A stretch of 64,000 nt of DNA from contig NC_092026.1 in assembly GCF_042242105.1 (NCBI RefSeq), positions 23,822,191 to 23,886,190 on the forward strand. Reading direction: 5' to 3'. A model generated the notes under the pieces. That model worked only from the letters and a program-made list of their open reading frames with translations, was not told the origin of the DNA and did not search any database. A program made the position numbers and the translations under genes. Positions 57,571 to 64,000 of the stretch are shown in pieces. Source of the DNA: Pempheris klunzingeri (lineage: Eukaryota > Chordata > Actinopteri > Acropomatiformes > Pempheridae). Within the stretch, counting starts at the first letter, position 1. Each line of letters starts with the position of its first letter.

Positions 57571-57600
57571 AGAGAGAGAGAGAGAGAGAGAGACAGTGAG
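57477..57600. repeat. compound (TG)n-(GA)n microsatellite next to the hedgehog start
   Basis: About 46 TG units (57477-57569) are followed by about 11 GA units (57570-57592) and degenerate GA-rich sequence. It ends about 130 bases before the start codon, probably in the promoter or 5' UTR. Confidence 0.97.
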
Positions 57601-57729
57601 TGAGTAAGAGAGAGAGGAGGGGGAGTAAGGGAGAGAGATGGACAGTCAAACAGACCTACAGTAGTTATACCACCTGCAGTCCTCCAATTGTAGTCCGTCA
57701 CCTCCTCCTGGATCCTCCTGGAGCCAAAG

Positions 57730-63516
<5,787 letters not shown>

Positions 63517-64000
63517 GATATACTATATGGTTTAATAGACTGTGTGTTCACACTGGAGTAAAACAACATGTTTTTGCCTCAATATTAAAACTTTACTAAA
63601 CATTAAAACAATTGATTTTTATGTGTGTCTACTATGCTCATAGAACAATCATTATATGTCATGTTTTTCACATCCTCCCACGTGTATTATTTTTTGACCC
63701 AATAGCAGTATGTTACAGAGTAATTCTGGTATATAACAACTTGGTCCTATATTTGAAGTTTTGGCTTTTGTTCTTCTCAACACTTACACTCTACTCACAA
63801 AATAGTTTCTATAACAGAATCAAACAAGGCAACACCTTCACCTTTGTTTTCTCTTTCAAGGAACATTGGATAACCTTGGATTGTTAACAACCTGCCTGAA
63901 TGTCTGACTGCTTGTGTCCCTAAGTTCACTTGATGTCCTTTGAGTGATGACACCATATTCTCAGAATTCAGCTATTACTTTGGTGAGTGTGATTATGGAG
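63517..64000 (+). other. hedgehog 3' UTR and flank
   Basis: Non-coding AT-rich sequence after the stop (63514-63516). A candidate ATTAAA polyadenylation signal lies at 63584-63589. The true end may be beyond the window. Confidence 0.5.

Overview
The window looks like nuclear DNA of a ray-finned (teleost) fish. It has long introns with GT-AG splice sites, very frequent (CA)n/(TG)n microsatellites, and remnants of repeats typical of fish: Tc1-like and hAT DNA transposons, L2 and CR1/Rex1-like LINEs, tRNA-derived SINEs and an endogenous retrovirus. No bacterial-style operon, rRNA, CRISPR array or functional tRNA gene was seen. All gene models come from reading splice sites and translations by eye. 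Family names rest on remembered family features, not on database searches.

Three protein-coding genes are supported, all on the + strand. (1) A fam110b-like gene has coding exons at 23305-23427, 25600-26012 and 27638-28532 (476 aa), with its start codon inside a 5' exon that begins at 22770. (2) An atg10 gene (autophagy E2-like enzyme) has six coding exons from 36688 to 38683 (245 aa) and an inferred CpG-containing promoter and 5' exon near 35.9 kb. (3) A sonic-hedgehog-type gene has exons at 57730-58026, 58741-59002 and 62849-63516 (408 aa), complete from signal peptide to the end of the autoprocessing domain. The genes share no pathway: FAM110B is a centrosome/microtubule-associated protein, ATG10 conjugates ATG12 to ATG5, and Shh is a secreted morphogen.

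Layout: 1-22.7 kb is mostly non-coding upstream of fam110b, with LINE, SINE and hAT remnants. 22.7-29 kb (possibly to 33.6 kb) is fam110b. 35.5-39.6 kb is atg10, flanked and interrupted by very long dinucleotide arrays. 40-56 kb is a repeat-rich interval with L2 pieces, a 36-bp minisatellite, a Tc1 fragment, a SINE nested in a LINE, an internally deleted provirus (45569-48955, minus strand), a SINE and a possible solo LTR. 57.4-64 kb is the hedgehog gene, whose large second intron holds LINE, SINE and Tc1 insertions.

The most unusual structure is in the provirus leader. Between the primer-binding site and gag lies an array of short hairpins sharing one core (GTC-CCT-GAC on the + strand) but with different outer stems that remain self-complementary. 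This is a compensatory-change pattern expected of a selected RNA structure, for example a packaging or dimerisation signal. Other points for a second look are intron interruptions in a fam110b coding region I recall as a single exon in mammals, microsatellites touching both an atg10 donor and an atg10 acceptor, two CACGTG boxes at the atg10 promoter, and two unusual substitutions in the hedgehog signalling domain.
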